Assembly (NCBI RefSeq): GCF_031202305.1
Contig: NZ_CP101731.1
Location: forward strand, 186,001 to 250,000
Length of the DNA: 64,000 nucleotides
Origin: Pelagibacterium sp. 26DY04
GTDB lineage: Bacteria > Pseudomonadota > Alphaproteobacteria > Rhizobiales > Devosiaceae
Direction: 5' to 3'
A model generated the notes under the pieces. That model was given only the letters and a program-made list of their open reading frames with translations, was not told where the DNA came from and searched no databases. The position numbers and the translations under genes are program-made. Shown here one piece after another: positions 8,106 through 17,352 of the stretch (position 1 is its first letter; the number at the start of each line of letters is the position of its first letter).

Positions 8106-8160
8106 CCCCTGTCGGCGTCGCCTCGGGGTCGATCCAAACGAGCAAGGCGAGCATTCAGCC

Positions 8161-9795
8161 ATGGCACAGAGATCTCAAAGCCATTCCGCAGACACCGTCC
8201 CGGTCCGAAAGGCGGCGCTCTATCTTCGTGTCTCGACGACCAGACAGGCCGAAGGCGAGGTCAGTATCCCCTCCCAGCGCGATCAGGCGCTTGCCTATTG
8301 CGAGCGCGAGGGACTTGCGGTGGCGGCAGAGTTTATCGAGCCCGGCCGCTCGGCCACCGACGATCGTCGCCCCGCTTTCCTCGAAATGATCGACCGGGCC
8401 TGCGGTCCCGATCATCCCTTCGACACCATCGTGGTCCATGCCTTTTCGCGTTTCTATCGCGACGGCGCAGAGATGGAACTGCTCATTCGCCGTCTGCGCA
8501 AGCATGGCGTTACCGTCGAATCGATCTCCCAACCCACCCGGGACGATGACCCCGCAGCTCAGATGTTGAGGCAAGTCATCGGCATTTTTGATGAATACAC
8601 CTCCAGGGAGAATGGGCGGCAGGTCACCCGCGCCATGAAGGAAAACGCCCGGCAGGGTTTCTGGAACGGCGCCACACCACCCTTGGGCTACACGATCATC
8701 GAAGCGGAACGCCGCGGCCAGAAGATCAAGAAGAAGCTCGGCATCGATCCTGTGGAGGCCGAAACGGTCAGGCTGATCTACCGGCTCTATATCGACGGCG
8801 ACCGCAAGACGGGCACGCCGCCACTCGGGATCAAGGAACTGGTCAAGTGGCTCAATGCTCACGGTTACACCACGCGCAAGGGTGGCGCGTTCGGCGTCGG
8901 CCCCGTCCATCACATCCTGACCAACACCGCCTATGTCGGCCAATGGCGCTACAATGTGCGCAACAAGACCACAGGCAAGAAAAGCGATCCCGCCGATGTC
9001 GTGGATGTTCCCGTGCCGCGCATCATCGACGACAAGATTTTCGAGGCGGTGCAGTCCAAACTTGCCGCCAACAATCCCAGGATCAATCCCGCACGCGCCG
9101 TGAGCGGTCCGATCCTGCTCACCGGTCTTGCCACCTGCGCCCATTGCGGTTCGGGAATGACCCAGCGCACCGGAACGTCCAGTTCGGGAAGGATCTATTC
9201 CTACTACAGCTGCGCCGGCCGGGCTCAGCGTGGCCCGACTGCCTGCAAGGGCAACTCGGTCCGTATGGATGCCCTCGATTCGAAAGTCATTGACGCCCTG
9301 CGCGAAAAACTGCTTGCGCCCGACCGCCTTGCGGCCATGCTGACCGCCTTTGCGGAGCGCCGGACCCAAAGAGCCGCGGCAATCAGCGAGCGCCTCATTG
9401 GCCTGCAGCAGGAGGCGAACGCCGCCCGGGACAAGCTCGACCGGCTCTACAAACTCGTCGAGGATGGCGCCGAGCTCGATGATGTGCTGCGCGACCGCAT
9501 TGCCATGCTTCGGGCCGACCATGAGCGTGCGAAAGCAGCGCTTGAACGTGCCCGGGTTCAGGCGGGCGATGACACCGTGATCGATCCGGCCAAAATCACG
9601 GCGTTCTCCGACCTCATGACGGGCATTCTCGATTCGGCAGAAAACCCTGCGCGCAAGGCGTGGCTGCGATCTCTTATCTCGAAGGTCGAGGTGGACGCCG
9701 ACCGTATCCGGATCGTCGGCAGCAAGGACGTGCTCAACGCCGCAGTGGCTGCTTCGGCAAATTCGGGTGAAAACGTTCAGAAATGTGTACCGGAA

Positions 9796-9825
<30 letters not shown>
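8161..9825 (+). CDS. Large serine recombinase (element integrase)
   Basis: 554 residues. The N-terminal resolvase domain has the catalytic Ser25 in YLRVSTTRQ and conserved arginines ([25 protein letters not shown]). A 'recombinase' domain follows (about 170-270, [12 protein letters not shown]). A zinc-ribbon domain (CAHCGSGM... YYSC... C, about 325-360) and a coiled coil (about 385-475) come next. This is the classical large serine integrase layout. Such enzymes join attP and attB through a Ser-DNA intermediate. The last ten codons (9796-9825) lie within the tRNA-Arg gene on the opposite strand, and the TGA stop belongs to the tRNA sequence. The C-terminus therefore depends on integration at this site. 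Confidence 0.92.
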
Positions 9826-9872
<47 letters not shown>

Positions 9873-9962
9873 CCGGGGCCTGAACAAGCCCATCGGTTCG
9901 GCGCGAACCTACTGTATGCCGACCGGCCGCGCAACAGGGGATTTGGCTGGGGCGAGGAAAGC

Positions 9963-9985
9963 AAAAGGCGGGCTCTTTGCCCGCC
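9963..9985 (-). terminator. Rho-independent terminator of lepA
   Basis: On the minus strand GGCGGGC-AAAGA-GCCCGCC forms a 7-bp stem followed by TTTT. It begins 6 bp after the lepA stop. Confidence 0.8.
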
Positions 9986-9990
9986 GGCTC

Positions 9991-11805
9991 TCAATCGTCC
10001 ATCTTGAGGGCCTTGATGAAGGCCTCCTGGGGGATTTCGACCTTGCCGAACTGGCGCATCTTCTTTTTGCCCTCCTTCTGCTTTTCGAGCAGCTTGCGCT
10101 TGCGGGTGGCGTCGCCGCCATAGCATTTGGCGGTCACGTCCTTGCGCATGGCCCTGACCGTCTCGCGGGCGATGATGCGCCCGCCAATGGCGGCCTGGAT
10201 GGGAATGACGAACAGGTGCGGCGGGATCAGCTCCTTGAGCTTTTCGCACATCTGCCGCCCGCGATGCTCGGCCTGGCTGCGGTGAACCAGCATCGAGAGC
10301 GCATCGACGGGTTCGGCGTTGACGAGGATGCTCATCTTGACCAGATCGCCGGCGCGGTAATCGTCCAGATTGTAGTCAAAGCTCGCATATCCCTTGGAGA
10401 TCGATTTCAACCGATCGTAGAAATCGAACACCACCTCGTTCAGGGGCAGGTCGTATTCGACCATGGCGCGGTTGCCGACATAGGAGAGGTTGGTCTGGAT
10501 GCCGCGCCGCTCCTGGCAGAGCTTGAGGATCGCGCCGAGATAATCGTCGGGCGTGAGGATAGTGGCCTTGATCCAGGGTTCGCGGATTTCCTCGATCTTG
10601 ACCGGATCGGGCAGGTCGGCGGGATTGTGCAGCATGATCTCGCTGCCATCGGTCAACTGCACCTCATAGACCACCGAGGGTGCCGTGGTGATGAGATCGA
10701 GATTGAATTCGCGGCTCAAGCGCTCCTGGATGATCTCGAGGTGCAAAAGCCCCAGGAAACCGCAGCGGAAGCCGAAGCCCAGGGCGGCCGAGGTTTCCAT
10801 CTCGAAGGAAAAGCTTGCATCGTTCAAGCGCAGCTTGCCCATGGCGGTGCGCAGATCATCGAAATCGGAAGCATCGACGGGGAAAAGGCCGCAGAACACC
10901 ACGGGCTGGGCCGGGCGGAAGCCGGGGAGCGGCTCGGCCGTGGGCTTTCTGTCGTCGGTGATGGTGTCGCCGACATTGGTGTCGGCCACTTCCTTGATCG
11001 AGGCGGTAAAGAACCCGATCTCCCCCGGGCCCAGTTCCCCAACTTCCACGAGCTTGGGCGTGAACACGCCCACCCTGTCGAGTTCGTAAGAGGCGCCGGC
11101 CTGCATCATGCGGATCTTCTGGCCCTTGCGGATGCGCCCGTCGATCACACGGATCAGCACCACGACGCCAAGGTAGAGATCGTACCAGGAATCGACCAGC
11201 ATGGCCTTGAGCGGCGCGTTCTCGTCGCCCTTGGGTGCAGGCAGGCGCTCGACGATGGCGGCAAGCACCTTGTCGATCCCCAGCCCGGTCTTGGCGGAAA
11301 TCTCCACCGCATCGGAAGCGTCGATGCCGATCACGTCCTCGATCTGCTGCTTGACGCGCTCGGGCTCGGCGGCGGGCAGATCGATCTTGTTCAATACCGG
11401 AACGATCTCATGATTGACTTCGATCGCGTGATACACATTGGCCAGCGTCTGGGCCTCGACGCCCTGGGCCGCATCGACCACCAGGAGCGAGCCCTCGCAC
11501 GCCGCCAGCGAACGGTTGACCTCATAGGCGAAGTCCACGTGCCCCGGCGTATCGATCAGGTTGAGCACATAGTGCTCGCCATCGGAGTGCGTATATTCGA
11601 GCCGCACCGTCTGGGCCTTGATGGTAATCCCGCGCTCGCGCTCGATATCCATCGAATCGAGGATCTGTTCCTTCATCTCGCGGTCTTCGAGCGCGCCTGT
11701 CGACTGGATCAGCCTGTCGGCGAGCGTCGACTTGCCGTGGTCGATATGGGCCACGATCGAAAAATTGCGGATGCGGGAGAGCGGGGTCTTCTGCGGTGTT
11801 TTCAT
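9991..11805 (-). CDS. lepA: Elongation factor 4 (ribosomal back-translocase LepA)
   Basis: 604 residues, the usual LepA length. The G1 motif AHIDHGKST lies at 19-27 and is followed by [19 protein letters not shown] and NKIDLPAAE, all translational-GTPase signatures. The C-terminal part ends in the LepA-specific segment [20 protein letters not shown]. LepA binds ribosomes and promotes translation initiation/back-translocation under stress. It is a conserved housekeeping gene and marks the chromosomal side of the island boundary. It is divergent from the extensin-like gene and ends in its own terminator. Confidence 0.98.
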   Translation of the reverse strand: MKTPQKTPLSRIRNFSIVAHIDHGKSTLADRLIQSTGALEDREMKEQILDSMDIERERGITIKAQTVRLEYTHSDGEHYVLNLIDTPGHVDFAYEVNRSLAACEGSLLVVDAAQGVEAQTLANVYHAIEVNHEIVPVLNKIDLPAAEPERVKQQIEDVIGIDASDAVEISAKTGLGIDKVLAAIVERLPAPKGDENAPLKAMLVDSWYDLYLGVVVLIRVIDGRIRKGQKIRMMQAGASYELDRVGVFTPKLVEVGELGPGEIGFFTASIKEVADTNVGDTITDDRKPTAEPLPGFRPAQPVVFCGLFPVDASDFDDLRTAMGKLRLNDASFSFEMETSAALGFGFRCGFLGLLHLEIIQERLSREFNLDLITTAPSVVYEVQLTDGSEIMLHNPADLPDPVKIEEIREPWIKATILTPDDYLGAILKLCQERRGIQTNLSYVGNRAMVEYDLPLNEVVFDFYDRLKSISKGYASFDYNLDDYRAGDLVKMSILVNAEPVDALSMLVHRSQAEHRGRQMCEKLKELIPPHLFVIPIQAAIGGRIIARETVRAMRKDVTAKCYGGDATRKRKLLEKQKEGKKKMRQFGKVEIPQEAFIKALKMDD

Positions 11806-11936
11806 GGGGCCGCTGATAGCAGCAAATCCGGCGCTTCGGGAAGATGGTTTGTGCGCGGTTAACCATCAAAGGCAACGGCGGGCGCGTTCGGCGCGTTGTC
11901 GAAAGCCTGCCTGCTTTTTCCTTAAGGTCGTTGCCC

Positions 11937-12719
11937 ATGTTCAAGCTTTGCCCGCCCGCGCTTCTCCTTGCCCTGGTCGCTGTCGCGCCGGTATTGGCTC
12001 AGGACGAACCACCCCTGCCCCAGCCGCGCCCGGATGGACTGGCTAAGGCCGGGCAGGAGAGCCGGTCAAGCGGCGACGAAACGGCGCAGGAAAGCCCGGA
12101 AGACTTGGAAGTCCCCGATGAGGAGCCCGAACAAGAGCCCGAACAAGAGCCCGAACGCATCTACCAGGCGGCGTGCCCGGCATTGCTCACCGGCCGGGTG
12201 ATCGGGGAAATGGTGCCGCCGCTCGCGGAAGGCGCGTGCGGGTTGCAGAGCCCCATCGCCGTTGCCGCGCTGGTCATCAATGGACGGGAAATCCCGCTTT
12301 CGGGCACGCCGGTCACCAATTGCACCATGGCGACAACGCTTGCCGATTGGGCCGAGGAGGTGGACGCCTATGCGGGGGCGGCTCTCGATACGCACATCGA
12401 GAGCTTGTCGAGCGGGCCGGGCTATCAGTGCCGGCTGCGCAATGGCGCCGAAACGGGGTTCGTGTCCGAGCATGGTCTGGGTAATGCCGTCGACATCACC
12501 GCGATATCGTTCGCCGACGGCACCAGCCTTTCGGTGCTCGAAGATTGGGATTCGCGCTCGGTAGGCGCCGGCAGCAAATTCCTCGGCTTTGCCCATTCAG
12601 CAGCTTGCGGGCGGTTCACCACGGTTCTGGGCCCCGAGGCCAACGCCGATCACGAGGATCATTTCCACTTCGACCTCGGCTGTCACGGCCAGACCTGCAC
12701 CGCCCAGATCTGCGAGTAA
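11937..12719 (+). CDS. Extensin-like family secreted protein
   Basis: 260 residues from the ATG at 11937; an in-frame earlier start lacks a signal peptide. Residues 1-22 form a signal peptide (LCPPALLLALVAVAPVLAQ). A Pro/Glu-rich linker with QEPE repeats follows (about 55-80). The C-terminal 175 residues carry the extensin-like C domain signatures: CPALLTGRV, TNCTMA, YQCR, SEHGLGNAVDI, HSAACGRFTTVLGP and DHFHFDLGCHG. The His/Asp pattern (H-x-x-N-x-x-D and DHFHFD) resembles D-Ala-D-Ala peptidase-like zinc sites, so a cell-wall peptidase role is plausible but unproven. The protein is expected in the periplasm. Confidence 0.88.
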   Translation: MFKLCPPALLLALVAVAPVLAQDEPPLPQPRPDGLAKAGQESRSSGDETAQESPEDLEVPDEEPEQEPEQEPERIYQAACPALLTGRVIGEMVPPLAEGACGLQSPIAVAALVINGREIPLSGTPVTNCTMATTLADWAEEVDAYAGAALDTHIESLSSGPGYQCRLRNGAETGFVSEHGLGNAVDITAISFADGTSLSVLEDWDSRSVGAGSKFLGFAHSAACGRFTTVLGPEANADHEDHFHFDLGCHGQTCTAQICE

Positions 12720-12722
12720 AGG

Positions 12723-12854
12723 TCAATCGTCGCGCCGTGGATGGTAGGTTGGCAGGTCGGCAATTTCGCGCAGCGTCAGGTAGTCGGGCAATTGCCCGCA
12801 ACGGGTGCGGGGATAGACCGGCATGGTCAGCAGACGAAGGATCCACTTAAACAT
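12723..12854 (-). CDS. Small basic protein (43 aa), DUF1127-like
   Basis: The ATG at 12854 is preceded by a strong AAGGAG at 8 nt, which decides the call. The peptide starts MFKWILRLL, has a Pro/Tyr/Arg/Cys middle and ends LREIADLPTYHPRRDD. The arrangement of an amphipathic N-terminus and an LR-I-DL tail resembles the small DUF1127 proteins common in alphaproteobacteria, some of which take part in RNA turnover and phosphate or carbon responses; similarity is weak. It is divergent from the LysR gene at 12951 across a palindrome, so it is the likely LysR target. Confidence 0.6.
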   Translation of the reverse strand: MFKWILRLLTMPVYPRTRCGQLPDYLTLREIADLPTYHPRRDD

Positions 12855-12903
12855 TTTGTCTTCTCCTTTGCAGTTCCATGCTGCAATAATCCCGGTCTCT
12901 CCC

Positions 12904-12925
12904 GAGCTCTTCAATGAAGAAGCTC
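12904..12925. promoter_or_regulatory. Palindrome between small gene and LysR gene
   Basis: CTTCA-A-TGAAG (12909-12919) is a perfect 5+1+5 inverted repeat within a longer imperfect one (GAGCTCTTC ... GAAGAAGCTC). It lies 26 bp before the LysR start in the divergent region, where a LysR operator is expected. Confidence 0.45.
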
Positions 12926-12950
12926 TCAAGCATGATGTAGAAAAACTAAA

Positions 12951-13838
12951 GTGACGAGATCCTTTCCCATTCCCCTCAATGCCTTGCGGGCCATCGAGGC
13001 TGTCGCGCGTCTGGGCCGGCTGGCCGCAGCCGCCGAAGCGCTGGGCGTCACCCCAGGAGCCGTCAGCCAGCATATAAGGCGCGCAGAGGAGCGTACCGGC
13101 ACGCTGTTGTTCGAGCGCACCGCACACGGGCTGGTGCCCACCGGCGAACTTATGGCCATCCTGCCCGCGCTGCAGACGGGCTTTGATGCGCTGGAACAGG
13201 CGAGCGCCCGGCTGATCGCCGATGAAGGTCACGTGCTCACCGTTACCCTGGGCCATGTCTCGGCATCGCGCTGGCTGGTCTGGCGGCTCGCCCGGTTCAA
13301 CGCGCGTCATCCCGAAATCGAAGTGCGCCTGTTGCCCACCGACCAGCTCGTCGATCTCGCCCGGCCCGACATCGATTGCGGCATTCGCTTCGGCAAGGGA
13401 AACTGGCCGGGCGTCGAGGCTCTGGCCCTGGCCCGGGCAGAAGTCTTTCCGGTCTGCGCTCCGGCGCTCGCGGCGCGCCTGCACCAACCTTCCGATTTGT
13501 CGAAGGTTCCCGTGATCCGCGACCAGATGACCATGCTGTCCTGGCCGCAATGGCTCGCCGCCGCCAGGGTGCCCGATCTCTCATTGTCCGGGCCGGTCTA
13601 TACCGATCCGGCCCTCTCTTTCGATGCAGCGACCTCGGGGCAAGGCGTGCTTCTTGCCGTGGGCATCATGGCCGATTACGCGCTGGACAATGGACAGCTT
13701 GTGCGGCCCTTCCGACAAAGCGTTGTGCCGGACAACGGCTATTGGTTCGCGATGGCAGCGGGACGTCAATTGCCGGCGCGGACGCGAAAGTTCCGCGATT
13801 GGCTGCTGGACGAAATGGGTCCTTACAGTTTAGAATAA
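12951..13838 (+). CDS. LysR-family regulator (GcvA-like group)
   Basis: 295 residues from a GTG at 12951. The N-terminal winged helix-turn-helix is clear (FPIPLNALRAIEAVARLGRLAAAAEALGVTPGAVSQHIRRAEE), with the effector-binding domain after residue 90 (SRWLVWRLARFNARHPEIEVRLLPTDQLVDL). The opening PLNALR and VSQHIR resemble the GcvA/AmpR group. The likely target is the divergent 43-aa gene; the effector is unknown. Its last codons overlap the Irr box of the next gene, and its stop codon TAA is the centre of that palindrome. Confidence 0.9.
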   Translation: MTRSFPIPLNALRAIEAVARLGRLAAAAEALGVTPGAVSQHIRRAEERTGTLLFERTAHGLVPTGELMAILPALQTGFDALEQASARLIADEGHVLTVTLGHVSASRWLVWRLARFNARHPEIEVRLLPTDQLVDLARPDIDCGIRFGKGNWPGVEALALARAEVFPVCAPALAARLHQPSDLSKVPVIRDQMTMLSWPQWLAAARVPDLSLSGPVYTDPALSFDAATSGQGVLLAVGIMADYALDNGQLVRPFRQSVVPDNGYWFAMAAGRQLPARTRKFRDWLLDEMGPYSLE

Positions 13839-13849
13839 TTCTAAACTGT
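13825..13849. promoter_or_regulatory. Irr-binding ICE box upstream of mbfA
   Basis: TTTAGAA-TAA-TTCTAAA (13829-13845) is the classical iron control element of alphaproteobacteria, extended here to 11-bp arms (13825-13835 and 13839-13849). Irr binds such sites under iron limitation and represses mbfA in Agrobacterium and Bradyrhizobium (established for those species). Confidence 0.85.
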
Positions 13850-13863
13850 TGATGAGCTGTTCC

Positions 13864-14844
13864 ATGTTGTCCCGTTTCCTGTCTTCCAAGCGTGATTTCT
13901 CCAGCCTTTCCGAAAAGGAAATCCTCGCCCTTGCCATTTCCGCCGAGGAGGAGGATGGCCGCATCTATGCCGCCTATGCCGAGCGGCTGCGCGAGAACTA
14001 CCCGGCTTCGGCGGCCATCTTTGAAGGCATGGCGGCCGAGGAGGACAGCCACCGCCGCCGGCTCATCGACCGTTACGCCGAGCGCTTCGGTGCCACCATC
14101 ATCCCGATCCGGCGCGAGCATGTGCGCGGGTTTATAACCCGCAAGCCGGTCTGGCTGATGGCCGAACTCGATCTCGATACAGTTCGCGCCCAGGCCCGCG
14201 AGATGGAGCAGGATGCCGCCCTCTTTTACGCCGAAGCCGCAAAACGCACCCAGGACGCAGCCACGCGAAAACTCCTGGGCGATCTCGAACGCGCCGAACG
14301 CGGCCATGAGCACGCCGCCGAACAGCTCGAAAATGCGCATCTGACGCTCGACGCCCGGAACACGGAAAAGGACACCGCCCACCGCAATTTCCTTTTGACC
14401 TATGTCCAGCCGGGCCTGGCGGGCCTGATGGACGGATCGGTTTCGACCCTGGCCCCGATCTTTGCCGCCGCCTTTGCCACGGGCGACACCTGGTCGACTT
14501 TCCTTGTCGGGCTCGCCGCGTCGGTGGGCGCTGGCATTTCCATGGGCTTTACGGAAGCGGCCAGCGATGACGGCCGGCTCACCGGTCGCGGCTCACCGGT
14601 CAAGCGCGGCTTTGCCTCCGGCATCATGACCGCGCTGGGTGGGCTGGGCCATGCCCTGCCCTATCTCATCCCGCATTTCTGGACGGCCACCTCCATCGCC
14701 ATCGCCGTGGTGGTGATCGAACTCTGGGCCATCGCCTGGATCCAGAAGCGATTCATGGATACCCCGTTCTGGCGCGCGGTGACGCAAGTGGTGCTGGGCG
14801 GCTCGCTGGTCTTTGCCGCCGGGATCATCATCGGCAACGCCTGA
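13864..14844 (+). CDS. mbfA: Membrane-bound ferritin-like iron exporter MbfA
   Basis: 326 residues from the ATG at 13864 (ATG 13852 is an alternative; both lie just after the Irr box). Residues about 15-150 form a ferritin-like/rubrerythrin di-iron domain with conserved Glu/His helices (SAEEEDGRIYAAYAERL, EEDSHRRRL, REMEQDAALFYAEA, ERAERGHEHAA). Residues about 165-326 form a VIT1-like membrane domain (GLAGLMDGSVSTLAPIFAAAF, five hydrophobic segments). MbfA exports iron and protects against iron and peroxide stress. The length, fusion and ICE box all match the rhizobial family. Confidence 0.92.
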   Translation: MLSRFLSSKRDFSSLSEKEILALAISAEEEDGRIYAAYAERLRENYPASAAIFEGMAAEEDSHRRRLIDRYAERFGATIIPIRREHVRGFITRKPVWLMAELDLDTVRAQAREMEQDAALFYAEAAKRTQDAATRKLLGDLERAERGHEHAAEQLENAHLTLDARNTEKDTAHRNFLLTYVQPGLAGLMDGSVSTLAPIFAAAFATGDTWSTFLVGLAASVGAGISMGFTEAASDDGRLTGRGSPVKRGFASGIMTALGGLGHALPYLIPHFWTATSIAIAVVVIELWAIAWIQKRFMDTPFWRAVTQVVLGGSLVFAAGIIIGNA

Positions 14845-14909
14845 TCTGCAACGCCGAAAGTCCCAGCTCTCAGGCGCCGCATAGATTCCTGTTGCGGTGC
14901 GGCCTCGAT

Positions 14910-14928
14910 CCGTTTCAAATCTGAAACA
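14910..14928. promoter_or_regulatory. Palindromic operator GTTTCA-N4-TGAAAC at LysR start
   Basis: CCGTTTCAAATCTGAAACA contains a perfect 6+4+6 inverted repeat that abuts the LysR start codon at 14928. A sequence identical at 17 of 19 positions occurs at 43016-43034 before mmcB. Autoregulation by the LysR protein is the simplest reading. Confidence 0.6.
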
Positions 14929-15794
14929 TGGATTTCTCCTGGGACGATCTGCGGCTGTTCCTTGTTGTTGCGCGGCTGGGCGGGCTGTCGGCGGCGCGCG
15001 GGACCACGGGATTGAGTGCGGCAACGCTGGGCCGGCGCGTGACGGCGCTGGAGCGGCAGATCGGCGAGCCCCTGTTCGTCCGTACGCAAACCGGCTTCAC
15101 TCTCACCCGCGCCGGCGAAGCGTTGCTCGAGCGCGCCGAGGACGTGGAAGCGGCCATGCGGGCGCTCACCCATTGGCGTGAGGGGGCGATCGGTGCGCGC
15201 GTGGTACGCGTTTCGGCCGGCACCTGGACCACCGATTTCCTCGCCCGGCACATGGACGCGCTCTGGTCGCCCGGCGACGGCTTCCGCGTCGAATTCGTCA
15301 CCGCCTACGAAAAGATCGACATCGGCCGCCGCGCCGCCGATATCGGGGTCCGCTCCGAGCGTCCGGTCGAGCCGAACCTTGCTGGCCGGCGGCTGACGCC
15401 GGTCGCCTACGCGCTCTATTGCGCGCCGCGGCTGGCCGCCGGGGTCAAGGACGGACTGTTTGTCGGCGTCACCGGCCCGGCCGCCAATACCGCTTCGGCC
15501 CGCTGGCTCATGGCCCATCACGGCGACCGCATCGTTGCCAGCGGCAATGACGCCCATTCGGTGCGCGAACTGGTCGCCGGCGGTGCGGGGCTCACCGTTC
15601 TCCCCTGTTTCGTCGGCGATGCCGATCCGCGCCTTTCGCGCATTCGCGGGCCCATTCCCGAACTCGCCGGCGAGCAATGGCTGGTGCTCCATCATGAGGA
15701 GCGCCACAGCCCACCGGTTCGCAGGCTTGCCGACAGGATCGCCAAGCTGATGAAGGACAATGCCGCGCTGTTTGCCGGCGAGCTACCGCGCTAG
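14928..15794 (+). CDS. LysR-family transcriptional regulator
   Basis: 288 residues. The N-terminus WDDLRLFLVVARLGGLSAARGTTGLSAATLGRRVTALE is a standard LysR helix-turn-helix; the C-terminal substrate-binding-like domain has the GNDAHSVRELVAGGAGLTVLPCFVGD stretch of the family. The sub-group resembles regulators that control a single divergent or nearby gene. No divergent target is present here; mbfA ends 83 bp upstream. The palindrome at its start and the near-identical copy at 43.0 kb suggest a second target. It overlaps the convergent DUF2306 gene by 12 bp at its 3' end. Confidence 0.9.
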   Translation: MDFSWDDLRLFLVVARLGGLSAARGTTGLSAATLGRRVTALERQIGEPLFVRTQTGFTLTRAGEALLERAEDVEAAMRALTHWREGAIGARVVRVSAGTWTTDFLARHMDALWSPGDGFRVEFVTAYEKIDIGRRAADIGVRSERPVEPNLAGRRLTPVAYALYCAPRLAAGVKDGLFVGVTGPAANTASARWLMAHHGDRIVASGNDAHSVRELVAGGAGLTVLPCFVGDADPRLSRIRGPIPELAGEQWLVLHHEERHSPPVRRLADRIAKLMKDNAALFAGELPR

Positions 15795-16283
15795 CACCTC
15801 TCGCCCTTCGATCCAGCGGCGGACCACCAGCACGGTGCCGATCGCCGCGGCAAACCCGAGCGCCAGCCACAACGCCGTCCACCCGCCATCGGCGAACAGC
15901 ACTTGATGCATGCGCCGGCCCGGCACCAGCGTGAAGGCGCCCGCCAGGATCAGCGCGCCGCCATAAAGCCCGGTCATGGTGGCGCGGTGCGCTTTCACAT
16001 CGCCACGCCTGATTGCCCGGACGGCCTGCACCAGCCCCACGAGGGTGAAGACCGACAGCGCATGGATGAAACTATAGGGGCCGAACATCCTCACTTCGGT
16101 GATGAGAAAGGAGGAAAGCGCCACGGTCACCATCAGCACCACCCATGCGCGCCCCATCGCCTTGTGCAGCCGCGTGCCCTTTTTGAGCAGCAGCACGAGC
16201 GTGCCGAGCAGGAAAGAGAGCACGGCCGCGCCGGCGTGAATCTGGATGACGAAGGAAGCAGTGGTAAGGGCGGTTGCATCCAT
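15783..16283 (-). CDS. DUF2306 family membrane protein
   Basis: 166 residues from the ATG at 16283 (AGGAG 7 nt upstream). Four hydrophobic segments are visible (about 8-32, 47-65, 72-88 and 103-162 with two passes). The His-rich motif IQIHAGAAVLSFLLGTLVLLLKKGTRLHKAMGR and the later SFIHALS match DUF2306, an uncharacterised family of small integral membrane proteins with conserved histidines that may bind metal or heme (inference). It is divergent from a membrane-anchored LytTR regulator, which is the best clue to its control. Confidence 0.8.
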   Translation of the reverse strand: MDATALTTASFVIQIHAGAAVLSFLLGTLVLLLKKGTRLHKAMGRAWVVLMVTVALSSFLITEVRMFGPYSFIHALSVFTLVGLVQAVRAIRRGDVKAHRATMTGLYGGALILAGAFTLVPGRRMHQVLFADGGWTALWLALGFAAAIGTVLVVRRWIEGREVLAR

Positions 16284-16374
16284 GGTGAGGCTCCTGCATG
16301 TAGTGAGGGCCTGACCGGTGCCGCTTGGGCGCTTGTCGGGCAAGCGAGACTACGTGAGGAAGGAGGCCGGCTAC

Positions 16375-17166
16375 GTGAGCGACACGCCGTTGCGATTGAC
16401 GCTTCGCCAATTGCAGGCCGCCTATCGCGACCCCATGGCGCTCGCCACCATGATCGGGGTGGGAATCATCGCGGGCATCACCGGCCCGTTCTCGACCTTT
16501 GCGCATCTCGCCCCGGCACCACGCCTGTTCTATTGGCTGCTGATCGCATTGGGAACTTATGGGGCGGGCCTTGTCGGCGCCATTCTGGCGCGGGAGTGGC
16601 TGCTGCCGCCCGGCAAGCCGGTGATCGCGCTTATCCTCGTACAGGGCGTCGGCGCCTCGATCCCGGTCACCGCCTGCGTCGTGCTGATCAGCATGATGTT
16701 CTTCCCCGATCTCAGCGTCACCGGGCTGAGTCTGGGGGAACTCTTTGTCTATTGCCTTTTGATCTCGCTGGCGCTGATGGTGGTGCTCGAAGGGGTGATC
16801 GCGCCGCAGATGAAAAAGCGTAATGTGGTTGCGGCTCCCCCTGCCGTCGAGGCTCCACCGATCCTCGACCGGCTGCCCAAACCGGTCCGGGGCAAGCTCA
16901 GCCACATGTCGATGGCCGATCATTATGTGGAAGTGTTCACCGATCGCGGCAAAGCCATGATCCTGATGCGCCTGGCGGACGCCATTGCCGAGACCCGTGG
17001 CACCGAAGGCATCCAGATCCACCGCAGCCACTGGGTCGCCCTCGATGCCATCGCCGCCCTCAAGCGCCTCGACGGCCGCCCGGTGGTGGCGCTTGTCGAT
17101 GGCACAGAACTCCCGGTCTCGCGCACCCACATCAACGCGGTGCGGGCGGCGCTAGAGAGGAAGTGA
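16375..17166 (+). CDS. Membrane-anchored LytTR-domain regulator
   Basis: 263 residues from a GTG at 16375 with a strong AGGAAGGAGG 8 nt upstream; an in-frame earlier ATG lacks this. Four transmembrane segments occupy about 20-145 (MIGVGIIAGITGPF, LFYWLLIALGTYGAG, VIALILVQGVGASIP, LFVYCLLISLALMVVLEG). A LytTR DNA-binding domain follows at about 175-260 (LSHMSMADHYVEVFTDRGKAMILMRLADAIAE, IHRSHWVAL, LPVSRTHINAVRAAL). Membrane-embedded LytTR regulators commonly control an adjacent membrane-protein gene and bind DNA from the inner membrane. The DUF2306 gene is divergent across 91 bp. Confidence 0.88.
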   Translation: MSDTPLRLTLRQLQAAYRDPMALATMIGVGIIAGITGPFSTFAHLAPAPRLFYWLLIALGTYGAGLVGAILAREWLLPPGKPVIALILVQGVGASIPVTACVVLISMMFFPDLSVTGLSLGELFVYCLLISLALMVVLEGVIAPQMKKRNVVAAPPAVEAPPILDRLPKPVRGKLSHMSMADHYVEVFTDRGKAMILMRLADAIAETRGTEGIQIHRSHWVALDAIAALKRLDGRPVVALVDGTELPVSRTHINAVRAALERK

Positions 17167-17352
17167 GGCGGGAGGGAGGTGGCACATAGGCCTCGTGGCC
17201 GCAGATCGGCCGTCACGACGTGCAACGGAGGCGAAACGCGCCTCGACCATACCTGATATGTGGTTCGCAAGGGCCTTGCTTCAAGACCCTGGTCTGGCCC
17301 TAGAAAGCGGGGCTTTGTGCGTCAGGAACTTTATCAAAGGAGCGGCGAGCCT

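Noticed and set aside
7657..8154. Minus-strand frame of 165 codons over the small gene at 7833-8105
   Set aside because: Cysteine/arginine-rich N-terminal half looks like a shadow; only the last 60 residues look protein-like and may be a remnant.
10000..11862. Plus-strand frame of 648 codons opposite lepA
   Set aside because: Shadow of lepA without independent evidence.
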